NCBI GenBank assembly: GCA_902779085.1
Contig: CACYZY010000006.1
Location: 84,415 to 148,414, forward strand
Source: an uncultured Bacteroidales bacterium
GTDB lineage: Bacteria; Bacteroidota; Bacteroidia; Bacteroidales; Bacteroidaceae
DNA length: 64,000 nt
Reading direction: 5' to 3'
The notes below the pieces were generated by a model. That model was given only the letters and a program-made list of their open reading frames with translations, made no database searches and was not told where the DNA came from. The translations under genes and the position numbers were made by a program. Each line of letters starts with the position of its first letter. The stretch's first letter is position 1. Below are positions 27,820 through 37,583 of this stretch, piece by piece.

Positions 27820-29985
27820 ATGAGAAAAGATTTTAAAAACTTAGATATATATGCAGCACTCGGTCAGGCTACCGATGGAGCTGCTTGGCAGAAGGCTAAC
27901 GCTGTTACTGCCGACTGGGAAACCCCAGAACATATCCATGTAAAGCCCGCATATACCAAGGAGGATTTGGAGGGTATGGAACATCTGGACTTTGTGTCTG
28001 GTATTCCTCCATTCCTGCGTGGCCCGTATTCAGCTATGTATCCTCTGCGTCCTTGGACCATCCGTCAGTACGCTGGTTTCTCAACTGCTGAGGAGTCAAA
28101 CGCATTCTATCGTCGTAACCTTGCATCTGGTCAGAAAGGTTTGTCTGTAGCATTTGACCTTCCTACCCATCGCGGTTATGACCCAGATAACGCACGTGTG
28201 GTAGGTGATGTTGGTAAGGCTGGTGTGTCTATCTGCTCATTGGAGAACATGAAAGTGCTGTTCAATGGTATTCCATTGAATAAGATGTCTGTGTCTATGA
28301 CAATGAATGGTGCTGTATTGCCAATTATGGCATTCTACATCAACGCAGGTCTGGAACAGGGCGCTAAGTTGGAAGAAATGGCTGGAACTATTCAGAATGA
28401 TATCTTGAAGGAGTTCATGGTGCGTAACACCTATATCTATCCACCAGCATTCTCTATGAAGATTATTGCTGATATCTTTGAATATACTTCACAAAACATG
28501 CCTAAGTTCAACTCTATTTCTATCTCTGGCTACCACATGCAGGAAGCAGGTGCTACCGCTGATATCGAGTTGGCTTACACGCTGGCCGATGGTATGGATT
28601 ACCTCCGTACTGGTGTGAACGCAGGTATCCCTGTAGATGCTTTCGCTCCACGTCTGTCATTCTTCTGGGCTATCGGTATGAACCACTTCATGGAGATTGC
28701 CAAGATGCGTGCTGGTCGTCTGTTGTGGGCTAAGATCGTGAAGAGTTTCGGCGCTACTAATCCTAAGTCTTTGGCATTGCGTACTCACTCACAGACTTCT
28801 GGTTGGTCACTGACCGAGCAGGATCCGTTCAACAACGTAGGCCGTACTTGTATCGAGGCTATGGCTGCTGCATTGGGTCATACCCAGTCACTGCACACCA
28901 ACGCTTTGGACGAGGCTATCGCATTGCCTACCGATTTCTCTGCTCGTATCGCTCGTAATACCCAGATTTATATTCAGGAAGAGACCAATGTCTGCAAGCA
29001 GATCGACCCATGGGGCGGTTCTTACTATGTAGAGTCTCTGACCAATGAGCTGGTACACAAGGCTTGGGAGCACATTCAGGAAATCGAGAAATTGGGCGGT
29101 ATGGCGAAGGCTATCGAGACTGGTCTGCCAAAGATGCGTATCGAAGAGGCAGCTGCCCGTACTCAGGCTCGTATTGACTCAGGCGTTCAGACTATCGTTG
29201 GTACCAATAAGTATCGTCTGGATCATGAAGAACCGATCGACATTCTGGAAATTGACAACACTGCTGTTCGCTTAGAGCAGGTTGAGAACCTGAAAAAGTT
29301 GCGTGCTAACCGTGATGAGGCTGCTTGTCAGGCAGCTTTGGCTGAGATTACTGAATGCGTTCGTGACTTCGCAGAAGGTCGCAAGAGCAAGAACAACCTG
29401 CTGGCTTTGGCAGTAAAGGCTGCTGGCTTGCGTTGTACATTGGGTGAGATTTCAGACGCTTGCGAGACGATCGTAGGCCGTTATAAAGCAGTAATTAGAA
29501 CTATTTCAGGCGTGTATTCATCAGAATCTAAGAATGATAGCGACTTCGAGAAAGCTTGTCGCTTAGCTCAGGAGTTCGCAAAGAAGGAAGGCCGTCAGCC
29601 ACGTATCATGGTGGCTAAGATGGGTCAGGACGGTCACGACCGTGGTGCTAAGGTCGTTGCAACTGGTTATGCTGACTGCGGTTTCGACGTGGATATGGGA
29701 CCATTGTTCCAGACTCCTGCAGAAGCTGCTCGTGAGGCTGTTGAGAACGACGTTCACGTAGTGGGCGCATCTTCTTTGGCTGCTGGTCACAAGACCTTGA
29801 TTCCTCAGTTGATTGAAGAGCTGAAGAAGCTGGGCCGCGAGGATATCATCGTCATCGCTGGTGGTGTTATTCCTGCACAGGACTATGACTTCCTCTACAA
29901 GGCTGGCGTAAGCGCTATCTTCGGTCCTGGTACTTCTGTAGCTAAGGCTGCATGCACCATTCTGGAGATTCTGCTGGAAGATTGA
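27820..29985 (+). CDS. mutB: Methylmalonyl-CoA mutase, large (alpha, catalytic) subunit
   Basis: 721-residue catalytic subunit. Mutase barrel with the N-terminal [18 protein letters not shown] and the substrate-site region [18 protein letters not shown]-terminal cobalamin domain with the motif D604-G-H606-D-R-G, in which His606 is the lower axial ligand, followed by [14 protein letters not shown] and VIAGGVIP. Full length for the family. Co-transcribed with mutA; the unit ends at the hairpin 30020-30051. Confidence 0.97.
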   Translation: MRKDFKNLDIYAALGQATDGAAWQKANAVTADWETPEHIHVKPAYTKEDLEGMEHLDFVSGIPPFLRGPYSAMYPLRPWTIRQYAGFSTAEESNAFYRRNLASGQKGLSVAFDLPTHRGYDPDNARVVGDVGKAGVSICSLENMKVLFNGIPLNKMSVSMTMNGAVLPIMAFYINAGLEQGAKLEEMAGTIQNDILKEFMVRNTYIYPPAFSMKIIADIFEYTSQNMPKFNSISISGYHMQEAGATADIELAYTLADGMDYLRTGVNAGIPVDAFAPRLSFFWAIGMNHFMEIAKMRAGRLLWAKIVKSFGATNPKSLALRTHSQTSGWSLTEQDPFNNVGRTCIEAMAAALGHTQSLHTNALDEAIALPTDFSARIARNTQIYIQEETNVCKQIDPWGGSYYVESLTNELVHKAWEHIQEIEKLGGMAKAIETGLPKMRIEEAAARTQARIDSGVQTIVGTNKYRLDHEEPIDILEIDNTAVRLEQVENLKKLRANRDEAACQAALAEITECVRDFAEGRKSKNNLLALAVKAAGLRCTLGEISDACETIVGRYKAVIRTISGVYSSESKNDSDFEKACRLAQEFAKKEGRQPRIMVAKMGQDGHDRGAKVVATGYADCGFDVDMGPLFQTPAEAAREAVENDVHVVGASSLAAGHKTLIPQLIEELKKLGREDIIVIAGGVIPAQDYDFLYKAGVSAIFGPGTSVAKAACTILEILLED

Positions 29986-30019
29986 TTCAACTATTATGGT
30001 TGAAATATGCTAGATTGGT

Positions 30020-30051
30020 GGCTGCTCTCTCTGTTTTAGATGGGAGCAGCC
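30020..30051 (+). terminator. Terminator after mutB
   Basis: Arms GGCTGCTC (30020-30027) and GAGCAGCC (30044-30051) with a 16-base loop, then ATCTTTACTTT. The T-tract is interrupted, so strength is uncertain. Confidence 0.6.
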
Positions 30052-30084
30052 ATCTTTACTTTAAACAAATAGTTGCAAGAGAAA

Positions 30085-31227
30085 ATGAGCAGGTTGGCAT
30101 TGGTAAATGCGAAATTCTATGGCCGGAAGTCTGATGACAGCTTTCCCCACATTGGAGTTATCGTTGAGGGTAACCGCATTGTAGGTGTGTGTAATGAATC
30201 GGAGATTCCCGAGAGCACCCAACGTATCGATATGCAAGGATGCAATGTGGCACCAGGCTTTATCGACCTGTTGGCAAATGGCGCAGGTGGGGGTTCTTTC
30301 GGTGTGACTGCAGAGTTCGCAGATTTGAAGTGCATGGGTGAGACAATGATGCAGGAAGGGACAACGGGTTTTCTGGCTGCAGCTCCAAGCAATACCTTGC
30401 CGATGTACCTGAAGATGCAGGAAGCATTGCAGAATCATTCTTCAGAGTTACCTTCCAATTTCATAGGCATGCATTTAGAAGGTCCCTTTTTCAGTATGGA
30501 ATATCGAGGGGCACATCGAGAAGACTGCGTGAGGGATTGCTCTGATGAAGAATTGAATGCATTATTTGGTCACCCAAACCATTATACCAGTATGATGTCT
30601 GTTTCCCCTGAAAGGATTACAAACAAGCAAGTGGAATATCTGGAGGCTAAAGGTATCAGGGTGTCATTTGCGCATAGTGCTGCAGGCTATGAGGAAACTT
30701 TGCAATTTTTGAGTAATCCTCGTCATTCAGTGACTCATTTATATAATGGTATGCCTCCCATGCATCACCGAAGACCTGGTCATATACCAGCTATTTTCCG
30801 TGCGAAGCCTATGACAGGCATTATCGTCGATGGAGTTCATGTATCATACGAAATGGTCAGGATGGCCTATGAGTTCATGCCAGAGTCCTTATATCTCTTT
30901 ACCGACAGGTTTACCGATTGCGCTGCTATGAATGTAAGCTACGATAGTGCGCAAGATTGCTTTGTGCGTACGGCTGTTGATGGAAGAAAAATTATCTGTG
31001 GCTCAGCGTTGAGTATGATGAAGGCTGTGAGAAACTGTGTAGAGCATGTGGGTATTTCTCTGAAAAAAGCTGTGCAGATGGCTTCCTATTACCCAGCTAA
31101 GGTGTTGGGTATTGATAAGAACGTAGGTTTGCTGGAGCCTGGCTATATGGCTAACCTTGTGGTATTTGACAACAACTGGCAGGTGCAACGTGTGATGCTG
31201 AATGGCACTTGGACATACGAAAGATAA
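30085..31227 (+). CDS. nagA: N-acetylglucosamine-6-phosphate deacetylase
   Basis: Cytosolic amidohydrolase making glucosamine-6-phosphate and acetate from GlcNAc-6-P. 380 residues from the ATG at 30085 (a TTG at 30073 is in frame but less likely). Family motifs: APGFIDLLANGAGGGSF, GMHLEGPFFS, VSFAHSAAGYEET (metal ligand His), VTHLYNGMPPMHHRRPG with metal and substrate residues, and the catalytic Asp region LFTDRFTDCAAM. It would act downstream of the exported hexosaminidase at 24192-25838. Confidence 0.94.
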   Translation: MSRLALVNAKFYGRKSDDSFPHIGVIVEGNRIVGVCNESEIPESTQRIDMQGCNVAPGFIDLLANGAGGGSFGVTAEFADLKCMGETMMQEGTTGFLAAAPSNTLPMYLKMQEALQNHSSELPSNFIGMHLEGPFFSMEYRGAHREDCVRDCSDEELNALFGHPNHYTSMMSVSPERITNKQVEYLEAKGIRVSFAHSAAGYEETLQFLSNPRHSVTHLYNGMPPMHHRRPGHIPAIFRAKPMTGIIVDGVHVSYEMVRMAYEFMPESLYLFTDRFTDCAAMNVSYDSAQDCFVRTAVDGRKIICGSALSMMKAVRNCVEHVGISLKKAVQMASYYPAKVLGIDKNVGLLEPGYMANLVVFDNNWQVQRVMLNGTWTYER

Positions 31228-31248
31228 CAACTAAATAAGAAATAATAT

Positions 31249-33477
31249 ATGAAACGATCCTCGAGAAGCATGATGCTGACTTTGTTGGTGCTGATTGTAA
31301 GCATCACAGCAGGATGGTCGCAAAATGTGCAACCTTATTTGAAAGCCAGTGACCTACCTGATATCCTTTCGTTCCTGCCCCCTCCTCCTGCAGAGAATTC
31401 TCCTCTGTTTGAGGCTGACAAGGCAATACACGATTGGGCAAGAGCACTCCAACCAAGTGAACGTACCCGCAGGGCGATGTTTGATGGAACGACCAGCGTA
31501 AAAAAAATGGCAAAGGCTTTCAGTGGTGCTTTCGGCAAGGAGTTGTCAAAGGAAGCCACTCCAAAGACGATGCATCTGCTGGAACGCAGTATTGTCACTT
31601 TTCGTTTAGCGGCAGAGAAGCCTAAGAATGAGTATATGCGTCTGCGTCCTTATGTATATTTCAATGAGGGAACCTTGATTCCAGAGGATGAGGAGGAAGA
31701 GCGCAATACTGGCTCTTATCCATCTGGGCATACTTCTCGTGGATGGGGAATGGCGCTGGTGTTGGCACAATTGAACCCAGAGCGACAAGACACACTGATG
31801 TCGTATGGTTATGAATGGGGACAGAGTCGCGTTATTGCCAACTACCACTGGCAGAGCGATGTGGATGCTGCTCGGCTGATGACTTCTGCCACCTTTGCCC
31901 GCCTGCAGGCGTGTGAAGAATATCGAAAGGATTTAGCGGCTGCCTTAGATGAACTTGCTTCATCAGACAAACCTGCTCGATTAGCTGACGAGCAACTGCT
32001 AAGGCAGTGGATCAAGACCATCGCTTCTGATGAATTGGGAGGCCGCAAGCCGATGACTCCCTATGAGGATAAGACAATAAAATATTTGGCTGAGCAGTTG
32101 GAGAAATTGGGCTTAGAACCTGCGTTCAACGGAAGTTGGTATCAACCTTTTGAGATGATTGCTGTTACTGCTAAACCACAAGGTAACAAGCTGGCTGTAA
32201 GAGGTATGAAGAAAACCGAGTTGCGTTATCCTGATGATGTAGTGGTGTGGACAGCTCGTGCTACAGATAAGGTGGAAATCCCCAAGGCAGAGTATGTGTT
32301 TGTAGGCTTCGGCATCCACGCTCCTGAATATGGTTGGGATGATTATGCTGATATAGATGTGAAAGGCAAGATTGTAATTGCTATGGTGAACGATCCTGGC
32401 TATTATGACAATAAACTTTTCCGTGGCCGCAATATGACCTACTACGGCCGATGGTTGTATAAGTTTGAGGAAGCTCGTCGCCAAGGGGCAGCAGGGTGTC
32501 TTGTGCTGCATAATACCGAAGCGGCAAGTTATGGGTGGCATGTATGTGTGAATGGTCACATGGAGGATAACCTGGCACTCTATAATCCTGAAACCCGCAA
32601 TGCTGATGAACTGGCCATCAAGGGATGGCTCCATGAAGATGGTGCCCGAAAACTCTTTGTTGCTGCGGGTATGAATATGGATGACGCTCTGGCTGCCGCA
32701 AAAAGACCTGGTTTTAAGAGTTTCTCCCTCAAGGCAAAAGGTGACGTAAAGATGGCTGTTACTTATGATATACAGCAGACGCGCAATGTGGGTGGTATTT
32801 TACGTGGCACAGACAAACCTGATGAGGTGGTGGTAATGAATGCTCATTGGGATCACTTAGGAATAGGCACTCCAGATGAGCGGGGTGACTCTATCTATAA
32901 TGGTGCGGCTGATAATGCTTCGGGTGTGGCAGGCGCTTTACTCACAGCTAAGAAATTCAAGGAGTTGCCAGAGGCACCCCGCCGCAGTGTGCTTTTCCTT
33001 TTTCCTTCATCTGAAGAGAGTGGACTCTTTGGCTCGGAGTATTATTGTAACTATCCTGCTATCCCGATGGAAAAGACATCGGCATGTTTGAATTTCGAAA
33101 GTATCGGCCCTGCCGAGCTGACCAGTGACGTGGTGATTTTAGGAGGAGGTGAGACCGACCTTGACCAGTATTATGTAGCGGCAGCAGCTGCACAGGGGAG
33201 AACTATCTTCTTTGATGATGACAATTCAGATGGCTGGTTTTTCCGTTCTGATCATTATAATTTTGTCAAGAAAGGCGTTCCTGCTGTAGTAGTGGAAAAT
33301 GGACTCCATCCAGTTGATCCTGGTCGTCCAAATAAATACCCTATGCCTGTCTGGTATCACAAACCATCTGATGAGTATCGCAATGACTGGGACCTGAGTG
33401 GTACGCTATCGAATGTCAATATGATTTTCAGCGTTGGGCTCTCTCTTTCCAATGCAGAGGAGTTACTGGATAGATAG
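31249..33477 (+). CDS. Exported two-enzyme fusion: class A acid phosphatase + M28 zinc peptidase
   Basis: 742 residues. Signal peptide (to about 24). Residues ~30-235 are a class A bacterial acid phosphatase of the PAP2 superfamily: KX6RP (K126, R133-P134), PSGH (158-161) and SRX5HX3D (S193, R194, H200, D204) are all intact. Residues ~245-740 are an M28-type aminopeptidase with a PA-like insert (AEYVFVGFGIHAPEYGWDDY) and all zinc/catalytic residues: H533, D535, D555, E589-E590, E617 and H669. Both enzymes should act in the periplasm or outside, liberating phosphate and amino acids. Ends with TAG, so the host reads TAG as stop. Lies 21 bp after nagA. Confidence 0.9.
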   Translation: MKRSSRSMMLTLLVLIVSITAGWSQNVQPYLKASDLPDILSFLPPPPAENSPLFEADKAIHDWARALQPSERTRRAMFDGTTSVKKMAKAFSGAFGKELSKEATPKTMHLLERSIVTFRLAAEKPKNEYMRLRPYVYFNEGTLIPEDEEEERNTGSYPSGHTSRGWGMALVLAQLNPERQDTLMSYGYEWGQSRVIANYHWQSDVDAARLMTSATFARLQACEEYRKDLAAALDELASSDKPARLADEQLLRQWIKTIASDELGGRKPMTPYEDKTIKYLAEQLEKLGLEPAFNGSWYQPFEMIAVTAKPQGNKLAVRGMKKTELRYPDDVVVWTARATDKVEIPKAEYVFVGFGIHAPEYGWDDYADIDVKGKIVIAMVNDPGYYDNKLFRGRNMTYYGRWLYKFEEARRQGAAGCLVLHNTEAASYGWHVCVNGHMEDNLALYNPETRNADELAIKGWLHEDGARKLFVAAGMNMDDALAAAKRPGFKSFSLKAKGDVKMAVTYDIQQTRNVGGILRGTDKPDEVVVMNAHWDHLGIGTPDERGDSIYNGAADNASGVAGALLTAKKFKELPEAPRRSVLFLFPSSEESGLFGSEYYCNYPAIPMEKTSACLNFESIGPAELTSDVVILGGGETDLDQYYVAAAAAQGRTIFFDDDNSDGWFFRSDHYNFVKKGVPAVVVENGLHPVDPGRPNKYPMPVWYHKPSDEYRNDWDLSGTLSNVNMIFSVGLSLSNAEELLDR

Positions 33478-33503
33478 AACCTTCGCGCTAGACTTTTCAA
33501 AAA

Positions 33504-33548
33504 GCAAGTGCAGAGTCAAGCTTGCTTGAACTATGCCGAGTCGCGACG
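33504..33548. repeat. Intergenic repeat (related to 1222-1252)
   Basis: The minus strand contains GACTCGGCATAGTTCAAGC followed by CTCTGCACTTGC; the region at 1222-1252 reads ACTCACGCTCGGCAAAATAG and CCCTCGC in the same order. Includes the inverted pair AAGCAAG / CTTGCTT. Non-coding. Confidence 0.4.
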
Positions 33549-33561
33549 AAATATTGCCGCA

Positions 33562-33590
33562 AAAAAGGCAGGATATAATCCTGCCTTTTT
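33562..33590. terminator. Bidirectional terminator between the fusion gene and the tRNA genes
   Basis: Perfect 13-bp stem AAAAAGGCAGGAT / ATCCTGCCTTTTT with a 3-base loop (ATA); A/T tracts on both sides serve both directions. Confidence 0.92.
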
Positions 33591-33591
33591 G

Positions 33592-33664
33592 TCGGAAAGA
33601 GGCGACTCGAACGCCCGACCCCTACGTCCCGAACGTAGTGCGCTACCAACTGCGCTACTTTCCG
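33592..33664 (-). tRNA. tRNA-Pro(CGG)
   Basis: Minus strand folds as a cloverleaf: acceptor CGGAAAG / CTTTCCG, D arm GCGC AGTTGGTA GCGC, anticodon stem CTACG / CGTAG with loop TTCGGGA (anticodon CGG, proline), T arm GGGCG TTCGAGT CGCCT, discriminator A. No CCA encoded. Transcribed after tRNA-Phe from the same promoter. Confidence 0.95.
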
Positions 33665-33681
33665 AAACTCATTTATGGAAG

Positions 33682-33754
33682 TGGTGTCACCAGGAATCGA
33701 ACCGGGGACACAAGGATTTTCAGTCCTTTGCTCTACCAACTGAGCTATGACACC
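33682..33754 (-). tRNA. tRNA-Phe(GAA)
   Basis: Minus strand cloverleaf: acceptor GGTGTCA / TGACACC, D arm AGCTC AGTTGGTA GAGC, anticodon stem AAGGA / TCCTT with loop CTGAAAA (anticodon GAA), T arm CCCGG TTCGATT CCTGG, discriminator A. First of the two-tRNA unit. Confidence 0.96.
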
Positions 33755-33773
33755 ATTGTCTAAAAAGCGAGTG

Positions 33774-33804
33774 CAAAGTTAAAGAGTTTTTTCGATACGG
33801 CAAA
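33774..33804 (-). promoter_or_regulatory. Sigma-ABfrA promoter of the tRNA-Phe/tRNA-Pro unit
   Basis: Minus strand TTTG at 33804-33801, 19-bp spacer, TAACTTTG at 33781-33774. Confidence 0.85.
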
Positions 33805-33820
33805 CGAGATAGACAAAAAA

Positions 33821-33852
33821 TTTGCTTTTAATCAAACTTTACTGTATCTTCG
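33821..33852 (+). promoter_or_regulatory. Sigma-ABfrA promoter of the CvfB-like gene
   Basis: TTTG at 33821-33824, 20-bp spacer, TATCTTCG at 33845-33852 (one mismatch from TAnnTTTG). Confidence 0.7.
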
Positions 33853-33868
33853 TAAAAAATTAATACTT

Positions 33869-34705
33869 ATGGCTATTGAACTTGGAAAATTCAACCAACT
33901 GGAGATTGTGAAAGAGGTTGATTTCGGACTATATCTGGATGGCGGTGAGGAAGGAGAAATCCTGCTCCCTGCACGTTATGTGCCCTATAACTATGAGATA
34001 GGGCAGAAGATTGACGTGTTCATCTACCTAGATAATGAAGAACGATTGGTGGCAACCACCCTAAAGCCCTATGTACAGGTGGGTGAGTTTGCTTATTTGC
34101 AAGTTTCGTGGGTAAACCAATATGGTGCTTTTCTGGATTGGGGACTGATGAAAGATTTATTTTGTCCTTTCCGTGAACAAAAACGTAAAATGGAGGTAGG
34201 ACGCAGTTATGTCATACATACACATGTTGACCCCGATAGCTTCCGCATCATGGCATCATCGAGGGTAGAGAAGTATCTCTCTACTGAACGACCTCCATAT
34301 GCTCCTGATGATGAGGTTGAACTACTGGTGTGGCAACATACCAACATGGGCTACAAGGTCATTATTGATAACAAATACCAAGGACTTGTTTTTGAAAACC
34401 AAGTGTTCAGGGAATTGGAGATTGGTGATCGTCTGAAAGGCTTTATTACACAGGTACGTGAAGATGGTAAAGTGGATGTTGCATTGCAGCGCTCTGGTCG
34501 CCAACAGACACTTGATTTTGCTGATACCTTATTAAAATATATGGAGCGCAATGGTGGACGTTGCTATCTGCACGACAAAAGTCCAGCTGAAGAAATATAC
34601 GATCGTTTCAAAGTGAGCAAGAAAGTATTCAAAAAAGCTGTGGGGGATTTGTATAAGAGACGCCTTATTGAAATTACAGATCACGGCTTAGAGTTGATCA
34701 ACTAA
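33869..34705 (+). CDS. S1-like RNA-binding protein, CvfB/YitL family
   Basis: 278 residues. Several S1/OB-fold segments: LEIVKEVDFGLYLDGGEEGEILLP (about 10-33), FAYLQVSWVNQYGAFLDWG (about 75-93), GYKVIIDNKYQGLVFENQVF (about 160-180) and GDRLKGFITQVREDGKVDVAL (about 185-205), then a C-terminal winged-helix-like part (EIYDRFKVSKKVFKKAVGDLYKRRLI). This order is that of CvfB, an RNA-binding regulator of virulence and gene expression described in Firmicutes. Cytosolic. Its exact role in Bacteroidales is unknown. Confidence 0.9.
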   Translation: MAIELGKFNQLEIVKEVDFGLYLDGGEEGEILLPARYVPYNYEIGQKIDVFIYLDNEERLVATTLKPYVQVGEFAYLQVSWVNQYGAFLDWGLMKDLFCPFREQKRKMEVGRSYVIHTHVDPDSFRIMASSRVEKYLSTERPPYAPDDEVELLVWQHTNMGYKVIIDNKYQGLVFENQVFRELEIGDRLKGFITQVREDGKVDVALQRSGRQQTLDFADTLLKYMERNGGRCYLHDKSPAEEIYDRFKVSKKVFKKAVGDLYKRRLIEITDHGLELIN

Positions 34706-34738
34706 TTCAGAGATATAGTTGTTTTTTTAGCTCAATAT

Positions 34739-34769
34739 TTTGCAGTGTTTTCAAACTTTGCTAAATTTG
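34739..34769 (+). promoter_or_regulatory. Sigma-ABfrA promoter of the ROK kinase gene
   Basis: TTTG at 34739-34742, 19-bp spacer, TAAATTTG at 34762-34769: full consensus. Confidence 0.85.
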
Positions 34770-34809
34770 TGAGCAGAATACTAATTTTTAACTTTAAAAT
34801 AATAATATC

Positions 34810-35796
34810 ATGAATTCATCTTTAAAAGTAGAGAAACCCTATGTAGTGGGTATTGATATCGGTGGTACCAACACCGTATTTGGTTTGGTTGACGCACGTG
34901 GTACTGTAGTTGACGTTGACAAGATCAAGACTGGCAAGTACGAGAAGGCTGAAGATTATGTAGATGCTGTTTGCACTGGTCTGGAGAAATTGATTGAGAA
35001 GAACGGTGGTAAAGACAAAGTGAAAGGTATCGGTATCGGTGCTCCTAACGGTAACTATTATACAGGTACTATTGAGTTTGCTCCTAACCTTCCTTGGAAG
35101 GGTATCATTCCTTTGGCTCGTTTGTTCGAAGAGAGAATTGGCATTCCTACTGCTTTGACTAACGATGCTAACGCTGCAGCTATTGGTGAAATGACCTATG
35201 GTGCAGCTCGTGGTATGAAGAATTTCATCATGATTACTTTGGGTACTGGTGTAGGTAGCGGTATTGTTATCAATGGCCAGATGGTATATGGTTGCGATGG
35301 TTTCGCTGGCGAGTTGGGTCACGTAACTATCCGTCGTGATGGTCGTCTTTGCGGTTGCGGTCGCAAGGGCTGTCTGGAGGCTTACTGCTCAGCTACAGGT
35401 GTGGCTCGTTCTGCACGTGAAAAATTGGCTCAGAGCACTGAACCAAGTTTGCTGCGCGAGATACCTGTTGATGACATCACTTCTAAGGATGTATTCGATG
35501 CTGCTAAGAAGGGCGATAAGATTGCTAAGGAAATCTTCGAGTTTACTGGCCAGTTACTCGGTGAAGCTTTTGTTGATTTCATTGCATTCTGCAGTCCCGA
35601 GGCTATTATCCTGTTCGGTGGTTTGGCTCATGCAGGCGATCTGCTCTTCAAACCTATCCAGAAAACAGTTGACGCTAACGTAATGCCTATCTTCAAGGGC
35701 AAGTGCAAACTGTTGATGAGCGAACTGAAGGATGCTGATGCTGCTGTGCTGGGTGCAAGTGCACTGGGCTGGGAGCTGAAGGAACTCGAAGCTTAA
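34810..35796 (+). CDS. ROK family sugar kinase (glucokinase-like)
   Basis: 328 residues. N-terminal phosphate-1 motif VGIDIGGTNT, catalytic-base region PTALTNDANAAAIGE, phosphate-2 motif ITLGTGVGSGIVI, ROK signature GELGHVTIRRDGRLCGCGRKGC with zinc-ligand cysteines at 181, 183 and 188, and the adenosine region AIILFGGLAHAG. Likely phosphorylates glucose, though ROK enzymes also take mannose or N-acetyl-sugars. Own promoter and terminator; codon use indicates strong expression. Confidence 0.93.
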   Translation: MNSSLKVEKPYVVGIDIGGTNTVFGLVDARGTVVDVDKIKTGKYEKAEDYVDAVCTGLEKLIEKNGGKDKVKGIGIGAPNGNYYTGTIEFAPNLPWKGIIPLARLFEERIGIPTALTNDANAAAIGEMTYGAARGMKNFIMITLGTGVGSGIVINGQMVYGCDGFAGELGHVTIRRDGRLCGCGRKGCLEAYCSATGVARSAREKLAQSTEPSLLREIPVDDITSKDVFDAAKKGDKIAKEIFEFTGQLLGEAFVDFIAFCSPEAIILFGGLAHAGDLLFKPIQKTVDANVMPIFKGKCKLLMSELKDADAAVLGASALGWELKELEA

Positions 35797-35820
35797 CTCA
35801 TATTTCTATAATAGAAAAGA

Positions 35821-35847
35821 GGCGCTACGATTGTAGCGCCCTTTTTT
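35821..35847 (+). terminator. Terminator after the ROK kinase gene
   Basis: Perfect stem GGCGCTAC / GTAGCGCC with loop GATT and a run of T (35842-35847). Confidence 0.92.
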
Positions 35848-35867
35848 GTCCAATATATGAGATTTAC

Positions 35868-35926
35868 TCTACTACGGGTAGAGTGGCTGTCCTCCCGTAG
35901 TAGAGCGCCTTTCTTCCCGTAGTAGA
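35868..35926. repeat. Three copies of an 11-mer (CCCGTAGTAGA)
   Basis: One inverted copy TCTACTACGGG (35868-35878) and two direct copies CCCGTAGTAGA (35894-35904, 35916-35926; 22 bp apart). The first two can form a hairpin with a 15-base loop. They fill the gap between convergent genes. Confidence 0.75.
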
Positions 35927-35933
35927 TTGTTTG

Positions 35934-37391
35934 TCATTTTTCAGGTACTTGGGCCAATGTAGCCACAAGGAAATCCCAGAACTTAGGAACACTTGGGATA
36001 TAGGCACGTTCACCTGGAGTATGAGGGGATTCTAATGTCGGACCAAAAGAAATCATGTCCATCTTTGGATAGATGGCACCAATGATTCCACACTCTAATC
36101 CAGCATGGATAACCTTCACCAAAGGTTCCTTATCAAATTGTTCTTTGTAGCTCTTACGCATAGCTGCCAAAATAGGAGAATCAACATTGGGCTGCCAACC
36201 TGAGTAACCTCCACTAGTTTCAGTCTTCAGACCCGCCATGTTGAAACAAGACTCTAAACAGTCAGCCAAGTAATCTTTCATGCTGTCATTAGAACTACGA
36301 GCCAAAATCTTTATAGCCACATTGCCGCCACCGATGTTTACGATAGCCAAGTTAGATGAAGTTTCTACAGTGTCTGGTACAGTAGGAATCATACGCATGG
36401 TCCCATTCTGACAAGCCATGATGACAGCAATAATATTGTCTTGAATCTCTTCTGGTACTTTAGTGGTAGGCGTTTCTGTATCTTCCATCTTCAGATAAAT
36501 ATCTTTCTCTATTGGATAGAATTCGGCATTCAGCTGTGCCTCATATTCTTGGATATAGGTATCGAGACCTTCCAAATCGTCTGGGTTGAATAGCAGTACG
36601 GCCTGTGCCTCGCGTGGAATAGCATTACGCATATTGCCTCCACCGAATGAAGCCAATTCGCAGTCGAACTCAATCAGTAGGTCATGCACTACACGTGCCA
36701 TTTGTTTGATAGCATTGGCTCGTCCTTCGTTAATTTCCATACCTGAGTGTCCGCCACGCAACCCTTTCAGTATAATTTTCTTGGCAATGAAACCAGGAGT
36801 GGGGGGGACCTCTTGGTATTGCATTGAGGAAGTAATATCAAGTCCACCAGCACAGCCGATGTAGAGCTCGCCTTCTGACTCAGAGTCGAGGTTAAGCAGG
36901 ATGTCACCCTTCAAAGTATCAGGACTGAGTGCGAAAGCACCAAACATGCCAGTCTCCTCGTCCTTGGTAATCAGGGCTTCCAGTGGACCGTGTTTAATGT
37001 CTTTTGACTCCAATACAGCCATAATAGCTGCAACACCCAAACCATCGTCGGCACCCAAGGTAGTCCCTTTTGCGCGAACCCAGTCACCGTCTATCCAAGT
37101 CTGAATAGGGTCTTTGGTAAAGTTGTGCTCCACATCAGCCACCTTTTGTGGCACCATATCCATATGGGCTTGCAGCACTACTCCCTTACGGTTTCCCATA
37201 CCAGGTGTGGCCGGCTTGCGTATAACTACATTGCCTGCATTGTCGATAAAAGATTCAAGGCCCAGGTTTTTCCCAAAGTTAATTAAAAATTCACTTACTT
37301 GCTCACAGTGTCCTGAAGGACGTGGAATCTGTGTGAGCGCATGGAAGTTTTTCCACACCCCTTGAGGGGCTAAATCCAAGATCGTACTCAT
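35934..37391 (-). CDS. pepD: Aminoacyl-histidine dipeptidase (M20 family)
   Basis: Cytosolic zinc dipeptidase cleaving Xaa-His and other dipeptides. 485 residues. Metal/catalytic segments: LQAHMDMVPQK (first His/Asp), GTTLGADDGLGVAA (bridging Asp), TKDEETGMFGAF (catalytic Glu-Glu), and NLDSESEGELYIGCAGG typical of the PepD subfamily; C-terminal HAGLECGIIGA. Convergent with the ROK kinase gene. Confidence 0.95.
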   Translation of the reverse strand: MSTILDLAPQGVWKNFHALTQIPRPSGHCEQVSEFLINFGKNLGLESFIDNAGNVVIRKPATPGMGNRKGVVLQAHMDMVPQKVADVEHNFTKDPIQTWIDGDWVRAKGTTLGADDGLGVAAIMAVLESKDIKHGPLEALITKDEETGMFGAFALSPDTLKGDILLNLDSESEGELYIGCAGGLDITSSMQYQEVPPTPGFIAKKIILKGLRGGHSGMEINEGRANAIKQMARVVHDLLIEFDCELASFGGGNMRNAIPREAQAVLLFNPDDLEGLDTYIQEYEAQLNAEFYPIEKDIYLKMEDTETPTTKVPEEIQDNIIAVIMACQNGTMRMIPTVPDTVETSSNLAIVNIGGGNVAIKILARSSNDSMKDYLADCLESCFNMAGLKTETSGGYSGWQPNVDSPILAAMRKSYKEQFDKEPLVKVIHAGLECGIIGAIYPKMDMISFGPTLESPHTPGERAYIPSVPKFWDFLVATLAQVPEK

Positions 37392-37583
37392 AGATTAATT
37401 GATTATTTTTTTTAAATGATATTCTATTAGTGCGAATTTACTATTTTTATTTATGATTAGTTCACCTTTATCACTTTTTTTTAATAAAAAGTCAATATCA
37501 AAAACAACAAATTCATTTTTTTACTATATTTACGCCAAATTATGTGTTTATTAATCATGTGTTTTATTTAATAGTTAACAACC

